Below, piece by piece: positions 52,200 to 61,690 of a DNA stretch of 64,000 nucleotides. Where the stretch lies: contig CAXSBC010000002.1 of NCBI GenBank assembly GCA_964236105.1, positions 1 to 64,000 of the forward strand, written 5' to 3'. The notes under the pieces were generated by a model. That model saw nothing but the letters and a program-made list of their open reading frames with translations. It did not search any database and had not been told where the DNA came from. The position numbers and the translations under genes are program-made. The DNA comes from Lichenicola sp964236105. GTDB taxonomy: Bacteria > Pseudomonadota > Alphaproteobacteria > Acetobacterales > Acetobacteraceae. Each line of letters starts with the position of its first letter. Position 1 is the first letter of the stretch.

Positions 52200-53921
52200 T
52201 CAGATGTCGGCATAGACGTGCGTCTCGGCGGCGCCGCCCGGATGCGTCACCGCGCCGAGATGCGCCGGCCCCACCAGCTGCGCGAACTTCCAGATCGCGC
52301 CGCTATTGTAGTCCGTCCCGCGCGGCGTCCAGGCGGCACGGCGCCCGGCGAGCTCGGCGGCGGAAAGCGAGACGTCGATGGTGCCGGCATCAGCGTCGAT
52401 GACGATGCGGTCGCCGTTGCGGAGCAGCCCGATCGGGCCGCCTGCCGCGGCTTCCGGACCGACATGGCCGATGCAGAAGCCGCGCGTGCCGCCGGAGAAG
52501 CGGCCGTCGGTGATCAGCGCCACCTTGTCGCCCATGCCCTGCCCGTAGATCGCGCCGGTGGTGGACAGCATCTCGCGCATGCCCGGACCGCCCCGCGGAC
52601 CCTCGTAGCGGATGACGATGACGTCGCCCTCCTTGTAGGCGCGCAGCTGCACGGCGGCGAAGGCGTCCTCCTCGCAATCAAAGCACAGCGCCGGACCCTC
52701 GAAGCGGCGGTGCTTCATGCCGGCCACCTTCACGATCGCCCCGTCCGGCGCGAGGTTGCCCTTGAGGCCGACCACGCCGCCGGTGGTCGAGATCGCCCGG
52801 GCGACCGGATAGATCACGTCCTGGTCCGTGGGGATCACCACGCCCTCGAGGTTCTCGGCCAGCGTCCTGCCGCTCACCGTTATGCAGTCGCCGTGCAGCA
52901 GCCCGCCATCGAGCAGCGACTTCAGGATCACCGGGATGCCGCCGACCCGGTGCACGTCGAGCGCCACGTATCTGCCGCCGGGCTTGAGGTCGGCGATGTA
53001 CGGGGTGCGCCGCATGATCGCCGCCACGTCGTCCATGGTGAAGCGCAGGCCGATCTCGTGCGCCATCGCCGGCAGATGCAGCCCGGCGTTAGTGGAGCCG
53101 CCGGTGGCGCCGACCACGGTCGCCGCGTTCTCCAGCGACTTCATGGTGACGATGTCGCGCGGCCGCAGGTTGCGCTCCAGCAGCGCCATCACCGCACGTC
53201 CGCTCTCGACCGCGAACCGGTCGCGCTCCTCGTACGGGGCGGGCGACCCGGCCGAGCCCGGCAGGGCGAGCCCGATCGCCTCGCTGACGGTGGCCATGGT
53301 GTTGGCGGTGAACTGGCCGCCGCAGGCGCCCGCCGACGGACAGGCGGCGCATTCGAGCTCGTACAGGTCCTCGTCTGACATGTTGCCTGCCGCATGCTGG
53401 CCCACCGCCTCGAACACGTCGACCACGGTGACGTCGCGGCCCTTGAACCGGCCCGGCAGGATCGTGCCGCCATACATGAACACCGCCGGCACGTTCAGCC
53501 GCAGCATGGCCATCATCATGCCGGGCAGCGACTTGTCGCAGCCGGCGAGCCCCACCAGCGCGTCGTAGGAGTGCCCGCGCATGGTGAGCTCGACGGTGTC
53601 GGCGATGGCATCGCGCGACACCAGCGACGACTTCATGCCCTGATGGCCCATGGCGATGCCGTCGGTCACGGTGATGGTGGTGAACTCCCTCGGCGTGCCG
53701 CCGGCCGCGTCCACGCCCTGCTTGACCGACTGCGCCTGCCGCGACAGCGCGATGTTGCAGGGTGCGGCCTCGTTCCAGCAGGTGGCGACGCCGACCAGAG
53801 GACGGTGGATCTGCGCCTCGCTGAGGCCCATCGCATAGTAGTAGCTGCGGTGCGGCGCGCGTCCTGGCCCTTCGGTGACGTGGCGCGACGGCAGCCGGCT
53901 CTTGTCCCAGATCTTGGTCAT
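52200..53921 (-). CDS. ilvD: Dihydroxy-acid dehydratase
   Basis: IlvD dehydrates 2,3-dihydroxy acids in valine, leucine and isoleucine synthesis. The 573-residue protein has iron-sulfur cysteines in GVATCWNEAAPCN, LAGCDKSLPGM and CAACPSAGACGGQFTANTM. It also has ALITDGRFSGGTRGFCIGH near the active site and the C-terminal AELAGRRAAW. This spacing fits the [2Fe-2S]-type enzyme. Its start overlaps the valS stop (ATGA). Coupling of valyl-tRNA synthetase with a valine-pathway enzyme is functionally sensible. Confidence 0.97.
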   Translation of the reverse strand: MTKIWDKSRLPSRHVTEGPGRAPHRSYYYAMGLSEAQIHRPLVGVATCWNEAAPCNIALSRQAQSVKQGVDAAGGTPREFTTITVTDGIAMGHQGMKSSLVSRDAIADTVELTMRGHSYDALVGLAGCDKSLPGMMMAMLRLNVPAVFMYGGTILPGRFKGRDVTVVDVFEAVGQHAAGNMSDEDLYELECAACPSAGACGGQFTANTMATVSEAIGLALPGSAGSPAPYEERDRFAVESGRAVMALLERNLRPRDIVTMKSLENAATVVGATGGSTNAGLHLPAMAHEIGLRFTMDDVAAIMRRTPYIADLKPGGRYVALDVHRVGGIPVILKSLLDGGLLHGDCITVSGRTLAENLEGVVIPTDQDVIYPVARAISTTGGVVGLKGNLAPDGAIVKVAGMKHRRFEGPALCFDCEEDAFAAVQLRAYKEGDVIVIRYEGPRGGPGMREMLSTTGAIYGQGMGDKVALITDGRFSGGTRGFCIGHVGPEAAAGGPIGLLRNGDRIVIDADAGTIDVSLSAAELAGRRAAWTPRGTDYNSGAIWKFAQLVGPAHLGAVTHPGGAAETHVYADI

Positions 53922-56644
53922 GCGTGGTCATCCTGTGCGGAGCCGAGACGCCGCAGTGCTGCGTCCAGTCGTGCGGTTTCCTGCTGGAACGCGCTGAGGC
54001 GTTCGCGATTCTCGTCCACCACCTCGGGCCTGGCGCGGGCCACGAAGTCGGCGTTGCCGAGCTTGCGCTCGACCTTGCTCGCCTCGTCGACCGCGCGCGC
54101 TCGCTCCCGGCCCAGCCGCGCCCGCTCGGCCTCGAGGTCGATGATGCCGGCGAGCGGCAGGATCAGCGTGGCCTCGTCCACCACCGCCTGGGCCGCCCCC
54201 TGCGGCATGTCGCCCGCCAGCGCCGACACGCCCGAGACGCGGGCCAAGCGGCTGATCGCCTCCGACCAGGCGGCGGCGCGGGACAGGGTGGCCGGGCCGG
54301 CGTCGCGCAGCAGCACCGGCGTCACCTTCGATGGCGGCACGTTCATCTCCGCGCGCACCGCGCGGATCTCGCCGATGAAGCGCACCACCCAGTCGATCTC
54401 GCGCGCCGTCTCCTCGGCACCTTCCAGACGCACGGCCGCGGGCCAGGGTGCGGCGATCAGGCTGCCCTCGGGACCGAAGCCGAACTCGCCCCACAGCACC
54501 TCGGTCACGAACGGCATCACCGGATGCAGCAGCCGCAGGATGGTGCCGAGCACGTGGGCGGCGGCGGCGCGCAGCTCGGCGGCCTCGGGGGTGTCGCCGG
54601 CGCCGAACACCGGCTTGGCGAACTCCAGGAACCAGTCGCAGTAGCGGTTCCAGGTGAAGCGGTAGAGCACGCCGGCATAGTCGTCGAACCGGAACGCCTC
54701 GAGCGCGGCGTCCGCCTCGGCCACGGCCGCGGCCGCGTCGTCGAGGATCCAGCGCGCGAGCTTGCCGCGCGCCGTCGCCGGATCGAAGCCGGCCACGGGG
54801 CGGACGCCGTTCATCTCGCAGAAGCGGGCGGCGTTCCAGAGCTTGGTGACGAAGGAGCGGTACTCCTCGACCCGCTTGGCCCCGAGCTTCACGTCCCGCC
54901 CCTGCCCGGTCAGCGCGCAGACGGTGAAGCGCAGCGCGTCGGCGCCGTAGCTGTCGATCAGCTCCAGCGGATCCAGGCCGTTGCCCTTGCTCTTCGACAT
55001 CTTCTGGCCGCGCTCGTCGCGCACCAGCCCGTGGATGAACACCTGGGCGAACGGCACCTCGTCCATGAAGTGCAGCCCCATCATCAGCATCCGGGCGACC
55101 CAGAAGAAGATGATGTCGAAGCCGGTGACCAGCACGTCGCCCGGATAGTAGCGGGTGAGCTCGGCCAGGATCGCCGGCGCCTTGTCGGGCCAGCCCAGCG
55201 TGGAGAACGGCCACAGCGCGGACGAGAACCAGGTGTCGAGCACGTCCTCGTCCTGCACCAGCCTGGTGTCGACGCCGTAATGCAGCAGGGCCGCGTCGGC
55301 CGCCTGCACCTCGTCATGCGCCACGAAGACATGGCCGTCCGGGCCGTACCAGGCGGGGATGCGATGGCCCCACCAGAGCTGCCGGCTGATGCACCAGGGC
55401 TGGATGTCGCGCATCCAGGCGAAGAAGGTGTTCTCCCACTGCTTCGGCACGAAGGCGACGCGACCGGTCTCCACCGCCTCGATCGCCGGACCGGCAAGCT
55501 TTGCGGCGTCGCAATACCACTGCGTGGTCAGGCGCGGCTCCACGACAGCGCCGCCGCGCTCGGCATGCGGCACCTGGTGGACGTGCGGCTCGATTCTCTC
55601 CACCAGCCCCAGGCGCTCCAGCTCGGCGACGATCCGCGCGCGGGCGGCGTCGCGGGGCACGCCGGCGAGGCCGCGCACGAAGGCAGGGTCGGCGAGGTCC
55701 GGGACCGCCTGCAGCTCGTCCTCGATCTCGTCGAGCAGGATGCGGGCCTCGGCGTCCAGGATCGACGGGCTCGCGAGACCGTGCCGCTGGCCGACGGCGA
55801 AGTCGTTGAAGTCGTGCGCCGGGGTGATCTTGACGGCCCCGGTACCCTTCTCGGGATCGGAGTAGCTGTCGGCGACGATCGGCACGCGCCGACCGGTCAG
55901 CGGCAGGATCACGGTGCGGCCGACGAGCCCGGCATAGCGCGCATCGTCGGGATGCACCGCCACCGCGGTATCGCCGAGCATGGTCTCCGGCCGCGTGGTG
56001 GCGACGGTGATGGACCGGCCATCGCCCCCCTCGACCGGATAGCGGATATACCACAGATGCCCGCGCAGCTCGCGGCTCTCGACCTCCAGGTCGGAGATCG
56101 CCGAGCGGAAGGACGGGTCCCAGTTCACCAGCCGCTCGGCGCGGACGATCAGTCCCTCGCGGAACAGTCGGACGAACACCTCGCGCACCGCCTCGGACAG
56201 GCCGGCATCCATGGTGAAGCGCTCGCGCGACCAGTCCAGCGACGAGCCCAGGCGGCGCAGCTGCTGCGTGATGCCGTCGCCCGACCGCGCCTTCCAGTCC
56301 CACACCCGCTCGATGAAGGCATCGCGCCCCAGCTCGCCGCGGCGGATGCCGTCGGCGTCGAGCTGACGCTCCACCACCAGCTGCGTGGCGATGCCGGCAT
56401 GGTCGGTGCCCGGCTGCCACAGCGCGTCCCGCCCCTGCATCCGCCGCCAGCGGATCAGGATGTCCTGCAGCGTGTTGGTCAGGGCATGACCCATATGCAG
56501 GGTGCCGGTGACGTTCGGCGGCGGGATCATGATGGTGTAGGGAACGGCCCCGCCTTCGGGACGGGCCGCGAACGCGTTCCGGCCTTCCCACAGGGCGTAC
56601 AGGCGGGCCTCGGCCGTGTCGGGCTTGAAATTCTTGTCCAGCAT
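53918..56644 (-). CDS. valS: Valyl-tRNA synthetase
   Basis: ValS charges tRNA-Val and edits mischarged threonine. The 908-residue class I enzyme has IMIPPPNVTGTLHMGHALTN (HIGH), the editing-domain segment ATTRPETMLGDTAVAVHP, KMSKSKGNGLDPLELID (KMSKS) and a C-terminal coiled coil (LEAERARLGRERARAVDEAS). The start at 56644 (MLDKNFKPDTAEARLY) is standard. It lies 85 bp after popZ and is coupled to ilvD downstream. Confidence 0.98.
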   Translation of the reverse strand: MLDKNFKPDTAEARLYALWEGRNAFAARPEGGAVPYTIMIPPPNVTGTLHMGHALTNTLQDILIRWRRMQGRDALWQPGTDHAGIATQLVVERQLDADGIRRGELGRDAFIERVWDWKARSGDGITQQLRRLGSSLDWSRERFTMDAGLSEAVREVFVRLFREGLIVRAERLVNWDPSFRSAISDLEVESRELRGHLWYIRYPVEGGDGRSITVATTRPETMLGDTAVAVHPDDARYAGLVGRTVILPLTGRRVPIVADSYSDPEKGTGAVKITPAHDFNDFAVGQRHGLASPSILDAEARILLDEIEDELQAVPDLADPAFVRGLAGVPRDAARARIVAELERLGLVERIEPHVHQVPHAERGGAVVEPRLTTQWYCDAAKLAGPAIEAVETGRVAFVPKQWENTFFAWMRDIQPWCISRQLWWGHRIPAWYGPDGHVFVAHDEVQAADAALLHYGVDTRLVQDEDVLDTWFSSALWPFSTLGWPDKAPAILAELTRYYPGDVLVTGFDIIFFWVARMLMMGLHFMDEVPFAQVFIHGLVRDERGQKMSKSKGNGLDPLELIDSYGADALRFTVCALTGQGRDVKLGAKRVEEYRSFVTKLWNAARFCEMNGVRPVAGFDPATARGKLARWILDDAAAAVAEADAALEAFRFDDYAGVLYRFTWNRYCDWFLEFAKPVFGAGDTPEAAELRAAAAHVLGTILRLLHPVMPFVTEVLWGEFGFGPEGSLIAAPWPAAVRLEGAEETAREIDWVVRFIGEIRAVRAEMNVPPSKVTPVLLRDAGPATLSRAAAWSEAISRLARVSGVSALAGDMPQGAAQAVVDEATLILPLAGIIDLEAERARLGRERARAVDEASKVERKLGNADFVARARPEVVDENRERLSAFQQETARLDAALRRLGSAQDDHA

Positions 56645-56729
56645 CAGGCGAAACTAGAGAAACCGGCGCCGTGCCGGAAGGCGTCTGCCCGCATGCGGGA
56701 GACGCGTCAGGCTCATGCGGTCCGGCGGC

Positions 56730-57416
56730 TCACGCCGGCCGCACCAGCCGCTCGATCTCCTCGCGCACCAGACGCTCGACCATCTCCGGCAGATAGGCGT
56801 CGAACCAGTCCTTGAGCTGCAGGCGCAGCTCCTCGCGCACCATGTCCTCGATCGTCGGACCGCCGGACCGCAGCAGGCGCAGCCCGCCCGGTGCCGCCGG
56901 CTCGGGCTTCAGCATGTCCTGCAGGGCGGCGAACGACTGCGCGGCGGCACTGCGCGTCTGCGGCGCCAGCAGCGTGTCGGACGCGGGTGCCGTCAGCGCG
57001 TGCGTGGGCTTCGGCTGGATCGTCTCCGGAACCGGCTCCGGCGCCAGGGCCACGGGCGGGCGCGGTGCCGGCGGCGGCGCTGCCGCAGGCTGCAGGGCGG
57101 GAGCCGGCGGGGGTGCCGGCGCCGGTTCGTCGTCGAACAGGGCTGCCGCGAGCTCGGCGGCGAGACGGCTGGTATCCATCTGCGAAACGCTGTCGGCTGG
57201 CATCGCGACCTCCTTCTCGATCTTAGGCTGCACCATCATGGACGGCTCCAGGACCAGCAGATCGTCCTCGTCCGCCAGCGCCTCCGCAACCGGATTCGAT
57301 GCCGGCGGCGGCGGGCTGGTCGCCGCCTCGTCCTCGCGGATGATGCGGCGGATCGAGGCGAGGATCGTCTCCATCGAGCCGTCGCCGGCATCGGCCGGGG
57401 GTGCGGGCTGGGCCAT
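56730..57416 (-). CDS. popZ: Polar organizing protein PopZ-like (DUF2497)
   Basis: PopZ self-assembles at cell poles and tethers the centromere-ParB complex and cell-cycle proteins in alphaproteobacteria. The 228-residue protein has the three expected parts. An N-terminal client-binding helix (SMETILASIRRIIREDEAA) comes first, then a long Pro/Ala/acidic disordered linker (residues about 30-170). The C-terminal oligomerisation helices follow (TIEDMVREELRLQLKDWFDA, YLPEMVERLVREEIERLV). Order with tolC upstream and valS downstream is typical for this class. The start at 57416 is 3 bp after the tolC stop. Confidence 0.9.
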   Translation of the reverse strand: MAQPAPPADAGDGSMETILASIRRIIREDEAATSPPPPASNPVAEALADEDDLLVLEPSMMVQPKIEKEVAMPADSVSQMDTSRLAAELAAALFDDEPAPAPPPAPALQPAAAPPPAPRPPVALAPEPVPETIQPKPTHALTAPASDTLLAPQTRSAAAQSFAALQDMLKPEPAAPGGLRLLRSGGPTIEDMVREELRLQLKDWFDAYLPEMVERLVREEIERLVRPA

Positions 57417-57419
57417 GGC

Positions 57420-58898
57420 TCAGCGGCCCGGCTGGCCGACGGCGTAGTCGTTCAGGCCCCAGGCCCGGTCCTTCACCGCGTTGTAGTAGGCGACCTCGTC
57501 ATAGACCGGCACGTTGAGCGACAGGTCGCGCGCGGTCAGGCGGCCGATGGCGGCGGCCACGCCGTAGGAGGTCAGCACCAGGTTGCTGAGGCTCTGCACC
57601 AGCGCCACCTGCGCCGTCAGCAGGGTCTGCTGCTGCTGCAGCACCTCCAGCGTGGTGCTGGTGCCGACGATCGCCTGCCGCTCCACGCCGTCCAGGGCGA
57701 CGATGTTCGACTGCACCGCCGTACGGTCGCTGTCGATCGACGCCTTGAAGGACAGCAGGTTCTGCCAGTTCGAGATCGCCAGCTGGGCGGCGCTGCGTCG
57801 CTGCACGTCGACCTGGCGACGCGCCTGCTGCGCGGTCTGCTTGGCCTGGCGCACGGCCGCAAACTCGGCGCCGCCCTGGTAGATCGGCACCGTCAGGGTG
57901 ATCAGGCCTTCCTTGAGCTCGCTCGCCTGGCCGATCAGGCCCTGGTTCTCGCTCCGGACGTACTGGCCCTGCAGGCTGAGCTTGGGCAGCAGCACCGCCA
58001 TTTCCACATCGACCGCATCCTTGTCTGAGGATTCGGTAAACAGGGCGTTGATGACGTTCGGGTTGTTGGCGACCGCCTGCGCCACCGCATGATCCTGGTC
58101 CTTGACCGGCAGCACCAGCGGCTGCGGCGGGATCAGGTTCGGCGGCGGCGCGGTGCCGACCTGCTGCGTGTAGGTGGCCTGCGCGGTCTGCAGCGTGCCT
58201 TCCGCCTGCTGGCGCGCGGCGCGGGCGCTGGCCAGGGCGGCTTCCGCCTGGGCGACGTCGGTGCGGGTGATCTCGCCCACGCGGAAGCGGTCGTTGGTGG
58301 CGCGGAGCTGCTCCTCGAGCACCTTCTCGTTGTTGATCTGCAGCTGGAGCAGCTGCTGGTCCTCGATGACGCCGACATAGGCGTTCACCACGTTGGAGAA
58401 CACCTGCTGCTCGGTCGAGATCAGGTTGGCGCGTTCCGCCATGACGCGGTTCACCGCCTGGTGCGTCTGTCCGGTGGTCCGGCCGCCGGTATAGAGCGGC
58501 TGCACCGCCGAGACAGTGTTGGTGTAGCCGCCGACGCCATGCAGGACCTGGCTGTTGGCCGTACGCTGCGCCGGAACTATCATATTGGTCGCCGCATTGA
58601 ACCCTGCCGGGGTATTGAAGGTCTGCGTCGACCGGCCGTCATAGAGCGTGCCGCTGGTGGTGACCGAGACCGTCGGACGCCAGCCGGCGACGGCGATCGG
58701 CACGTTTTCGTCGGTCGCGCGCAGGTTGGCGCGCTCGGCCTGCAGCGTCGGGTTGGTCAGGTAGGCCGCCGCCAGCGCCTCCTGCAGCGTGTGCGGAACG
58801 AAGGTGGGCGGGCCGCTGCCGTCGTACTTCTGAGCCAGCGCCGTCGTGCTGCACAGCAGAGCGGCCAATCCGGCACCCATGCCTCGGCTGATCGACAT
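57420..58898 (-). CDS. tolC: TolC-family outer-membrane efflux/secretion protein
   Basis: The outer-membrane exit duct for type I secretion and efflux, 492 residues. It has a cleavable signal (MSISRGMGAGLAALLCSTTA, cleavage after ALAQ) and no lipobox, unlike the NodT-type protein at 219-1871. Repeats show LQEALAAAYLTNPTLQAERA, RFRVGEITRTDVAQAEAALA and VEVLQQQ-like TTLEVLQQQQTLLTAQVALV. The start at 58898 follows GGAGAGAGTGGGA. It lies between pcm and popZ as in many alphaproteobacteria. Confidence 0.95.
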   Translation of the reverse strand: MSISRGMGAGLAALLCSTTALAQKYDGSGPPTFVPHTLQEALAAAYLTNPTLQAERANLRATDENVPIAVAGWRPTVSVTTSGTLYDGRSTQTFNTPAGFNAATNMIVPAQRTANSQVLHGVGGYTNTVSAVQPLYTGGRTTGQTHQAVNRVMAERANLISTEQQVFSNVVNAYVGVIEDQQLLQLQINNEKVLEEQLRATNDRFRVGEITRTDVAQAEAALASARAARQQAEGTLQTAQATYTQQVGTAPPPNLIPPQPLVLPVKDQDHAVAQAVANNPNVINALFTESSDKDAVDVEMAVLLPKLSLQGQYVRSENQGLIGQASELKEGLITLTVPIYQGGAEFAAVRQAKQTAQQARRQVDVQRRSAAQLAISNWQNLLSFKASIDSDRTAVQSNIVALDGVERQAIVGTSTTLEVLQQQQTLLTAQVALVQSLSNLVLTSYGVAAAIGRLTARDLSLNVPVYDEVAYYNAVKDRAWGLNDYAVGQPGR

Positions 58899-59043
58899 TC
58901 CCACTCTCTCCGTCACATCGCCGTCATCCAGCGGAATCCGGTGGTCCTCTCCTGCCACAAAACCCGACGACGCTTCCAGTCCCATGGCGGCCGGCGGCGG
59001 GTGCGCGCCGCCGCCGTGCCTCCAGGGTCACAGGCGGGGTGTC

Positions 59044-59736
59044 TCAGAAGGTGAAACCGGGCGGCGGCGCCAGCTCGGGCAGCAGCGGGGTGGCGGCGTC
59101 GAACTGCGGGCGGGGCCGCAGCCCGGCGGCGGAGGCGTCGGCCAGGAAGCCGGTGGCGACGCGGCCGGCCGGCGCCAGCACGCCGGCGAGCCGACCGGCG
59201 GGCGTGAGCTGTGCTGCCAGCGCCGCCGGGATCGCCCGCACCGCCCCGTCGATCAGGATCATGTCGAACGGTGCCGCGTCCGGGCATCCCGCCGCGAGCG
59301 GGCCGTCGCGGTAGTCGATGCCGGGCGCGAACTCCGCCGTCAGCCGTCGGCCGACCGCGGCCAGCGACGCGCTCTGTTCGAGTGCCACGACATGCACGCC
59401 CAGCGCCTGCAGCAGGCAGGCGGCATAGCCGGCGCCGGCGCCGACGACCAGCGCCCGCTCGCCGCCATGCGGCACCAGCGCCTGCAGCAGACGCGCGATG
59501 ACGCGCGGCTCGGTCAGCACGCGGTCGCCGCCCAGCGGGACGTTCTGGTCCATGTAGGCGAGGTCGGCGAGGTCGTCGGGCAGGAAGCGCTCGCGCGGCA
59601 GGCTGCGCATGGCGTTCAGGATGCGCGTGTCGTTCACCCCAACCGGACGGATCTGCGTATCCACCATCCGCCGCCGCGCGAACTCCCGGTCGGTGCCGGC
59701 GGGGCTGGGCGCAGGGGAAGAGGCGAGCTGGCTCAT
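59044..59736 (-). CDS. pcm: Protein-L-isoaspartate O-methyltransferase-family protein
   Basis: A SAM-dependent methyltransferase of the PCMT family that repairs isoaspartyl residues, 230 residues. N-terminal signature ARRRMVDTQIRPVGVNDTRI is followed by MRSLPRERFLPDDLADLAYM. The SAM loop reads ALVVGAGAGYAACLLQALG (usually VLEIGTGSGY). The post-loop acidic residue VVALEQSASLA and MILIDGAVRAIP are present. The loop differs from classical Pcm, as in the PCMT relative commonly found next to tolC, so the repair role is only probable. The start at 59736 is used; tolC follows 145 bp later. Confidence 0.85.
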   Translation of the reverse strand: MSQLASSPAPSPAGTDREFARRRMVDTQIRPVGVNDTRILNAMRSLPRERFLPDDLADLAYMDQNVPLGGDRVLTEPRVIARLLQALVPHGGERALVVGAGAGYAACLLQALGVHVVALEQSASLAAVGRRLTAEFAPGIDYRDGPLAAGCPDAAPFDMILIDGAVRAIPAALAAQLTPAGRLAGVLAPAGRVATGFLADASAAGLRPRPQFDAATPLLPELAPPPGFTF

Positions 59737-59871
59737 GATGCTCCACGTGCGGGGCGGCTGCCGGGAGGAGCCGTTATAGGTGTGGGCCTGTCCGGCTGCA
59801 AAGCAGGGGGACAGCGGGTGCGGTCGCTTGACCGATGGCGCCGCGCGCGGGATACAGCCCCGGCACCCGCC

Positions 59872-59945
59872 GGTCCGGTGGCAGAGTGGTGATGCAGCGG
59901 ACTGCAAATCCGCGAATGCCGGTTCAATTCCGGCCCGGACCTCCA
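59872..59945 (+). tRNA. tRNA-Cys (anticodon GCA)
   Basis: A 74-nt cloverleaf. The acceptor stem GGTCCGG pairs with CCGGACC. The anticodon stem GCGGA/TCCGC holds loop CTGCAAA (anticodon GCA). The T-arm is GCCGG-TTCAATT-CCGGC. The discriminator is U, as expected for Cys, and CCA is encoded at 59943-59945. It lies in the gap between pcm and an amidase gene, both on the other strand. Confidence 0.96.
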
Positions 59946-59993
59946 AGGCCCTTTCATGAGCGCGCGATGCAGGGTCGATACCTGCGCCGCGCG

Positions 59994-61391
59994 TCACTCG
60001 TAGCCGAGCGTCCGGCAGGCGGTGGCGCCTGCCCGCTCCAGCACCCGAGCGGTCCGAAGCGCCAGCGCCTCCGCCCAGGGACGCGTGACGAGCTGCACGC
60101 CGATCGGCAGAGGCTCGTGCAACGGCTGGCATGGCACGGTGACCACCGGCAGGCCGATGAAGCTGATCGGCTGGGTGTACAGCCCCATGTTGGCGCGCGC
60201 CGACACCAGCTGTCCGTCCAGCAGGATCGTGGCCTGGCCGCGCTTCACCGCCGGGAACGGCGTCGCCGGGGCAAGCAGCAGGTCGACCCGCTCGAACAGC
60301 CGCGCCGCCTGCGCCCTGACGTGGCTGCGCACGCGCTGCGCCTGCAGCACCACCGCCGACGGGATCATGGCGCCGGCGATCAGCCGGTCGCGCACGGCCG
60401 GGTCGTAGCGGTGCGCGTCGGTCCGCAGCCAGGGCAGATGCAGCGCGCCGCCCTCCGCGCCGGTCAGGCAGAACGCCGCCGATCGCGCGAGCTCGGCATC
60501 CTCGAGCAGCACCGGATCGACGCTGGCGCCCGCCCGTGCCAGCGCGTCGGCGACATGGGCCACCGCCGCCAGCGCCTGCGCCGACGCGCCCTGCGTGAAC
60601 CAGCCGCCCAGCACGCCCACCCGCAGCCCGGCCGGCGGCACGTCGAGCTCCGGCAGCGACGGCTCGCCGGCCCGCGCCGCCTGCGCCGGATCGCGCGCGT
60701 CCGGGCCCTGCATCAGGTCGTAGGCGAGCGACAGGTCGCGCACCTCGCGGGCGAACGGGCCGACATGATCCAGGCTGTGCACGAACGGGAACGCGCCCGC
60801 CCGCGACAGGCGGCCATAGGTCGGCTTCAGCCCGAACACGCCGCACAGCGAGGCGGGCACCCGGATCGAGCCGTTGGTGTCGGACCCCAGGCTCAGCGGC
60901 ACCAGCCCGGCCGCCACCGCGGCAGCCGACCCCCCGGACGAGCCGCCGGCGATGCAGGACGGGTCGTGCGGATTGGCGGTGTCGCCATAGTGGCCGTTCT
61001 CGGTCGAGAAGCCGTAGGCGAACTCGTCCATGTTGAGCTGGCCGAGCAGGATCGCGCCCGCCGCGCGCAGCCGCGCCACGACCGTCGCATCGCGCGTCGC
61101 CGGCGGCGCGTCCGCGAGCAGGCTGGAGCCGGCGACGGTGGTGACGCCCGCGACGTCGAACAGGTTCTTGACCGCGAACGGCACGCCGGCGAGCGGGCCG
61201 ACGACCTCGCCGCGGCGACGGGCCGCATCCACTTGGGCGGCCTCCGACAGCGCCGCCTCGCCCCGCAGATGGGTGAAGCAGTTCAGCCGGCCGTCATGTC
61301 GGCCGATGCGGTTGAGCGCGTCCTGCACCACGCCCGCCGCGGAACGACCGCCGTCGCGGACCGCGGCCGCCAGCGAGCCGGCACCCCTCAC
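59994..61391 (-). CDS. atzE: AtzE-family amidase
   Basis: A 465-residue amidase-signature hydrolase. The Ser-cisSer-Lys triad is visible: Lys in GVPFAVKNLFDVAGVTT and the serines in CIAGGSSGGSAAAVAAG. GatA-like segments include GSDTNGSIRVPASLCGVFGL and LKPTYGRLSRAG. The GTG start at 61391 overlaps the stop of a DUF4089-like small gene (GTGA). That pairing is the hallmark of AtzE with AtzG, the 1-carboxybiuret hydrolase complex (family knowledge). No cyanuric-acid hydrolase (AtzD) or AtzH is nearby, so another amide substrate, or a scattered pathway, is possible. Confidence 0.85.
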   Translation of the reverse strand: MRGAGSLAAAVRDGGRSAAGVVQDALNRIGRHDGRLNCFTHLRGEAALSEAAQVDAARRRGEVVGPLAGVPFAVKNLFDVAGVTTVAGSSLLADAPPATRDATVVARLRAAGAILLGQLNMDEFAYGFSTENGHYGDTANPHDPSCIAGGSSGGSAAAVAAGLVPLSLGSDTNGSIRVPASLCGVFGLKPTYGRLSRAGAFPFVHSLDHVGPFAREVRDLSLAYDLMQGPDARDPAQAARAGEPSLPELDVPPAGLRVGVLGGWFTQGASAQALAAVAHVADALARAGASVDPVLLEDAELARSAAFCLTGAEGGALHLPWLRTDAHRYDPAVRDRLIAGAMIPSAVVLQAQRVRSHVRAQAARLFERVDLLLAPATPFPAVKRGQATILLDGQLVSARANMGLYTQPISFIGLPVVTVPCQPLHEPLPIGVQLVTRPWAEALALRTARVLERAGATACRTLGYE

Positions 61392-61567
61392 GGCGTGAAC
61401 ACCGGAGCGGGCTCGGCGTCGGGCGGCAGGGCCTGCGCCATCACCCGTGCGGCGTGCTGCCCGAGCAGCAGCAGGTTCGCGGCGACCCCGTCGAGATGCG
61501 CCGGATCGAGCGGCAAGCCGAGAAACAGGGCCGCCTGTTCGGCCAGCTCCTCCCCATCCGTGCTCAT
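61388..61567 (-). CDS. atzG: AtzG-like small subunit (DUF4089)
   Basis: A 59-residue helical protein: STDGEELAEQAALFLGLPLD, then PAHLDGVAANLLLLGQHAAR. This matches the DUF4089/AtzG type, a GatC-like partner that wraps around and stabilises the AtzE amidase (family knowledge). The ATG at 61567 is chosen; a TTG at 61576 would add three residues. It overlaps atzE by 4 nt, which supports a one-to-one complex. Confidence 0.8.
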   Translation of the reverse strand: MSTDGEELAEQAALFLGLPLDPAHLDGVAANLLLLGQHAARVMAQALPPDAEPAPVFTP

Positions 61568-61690
61568 GCAGGGCAACCTGCTGGCGACCGCATCGGATCG
61601 GTCCGGTCGGCCGGGGCGCAGCAGAAGATGGCGGGCATCGGGATGGCTCCGGTACGACGGCGCGGGGGCCAGGCGGCGCGCTCGGCGAGG

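Noticed and set aside
53924..56815. A 963-codon plus-strand open frame opposite valS
   Set aside because: Shadow frame rich in Arg, His, Gly and Ala without motifs; ValS on the other strand is unambiguous.
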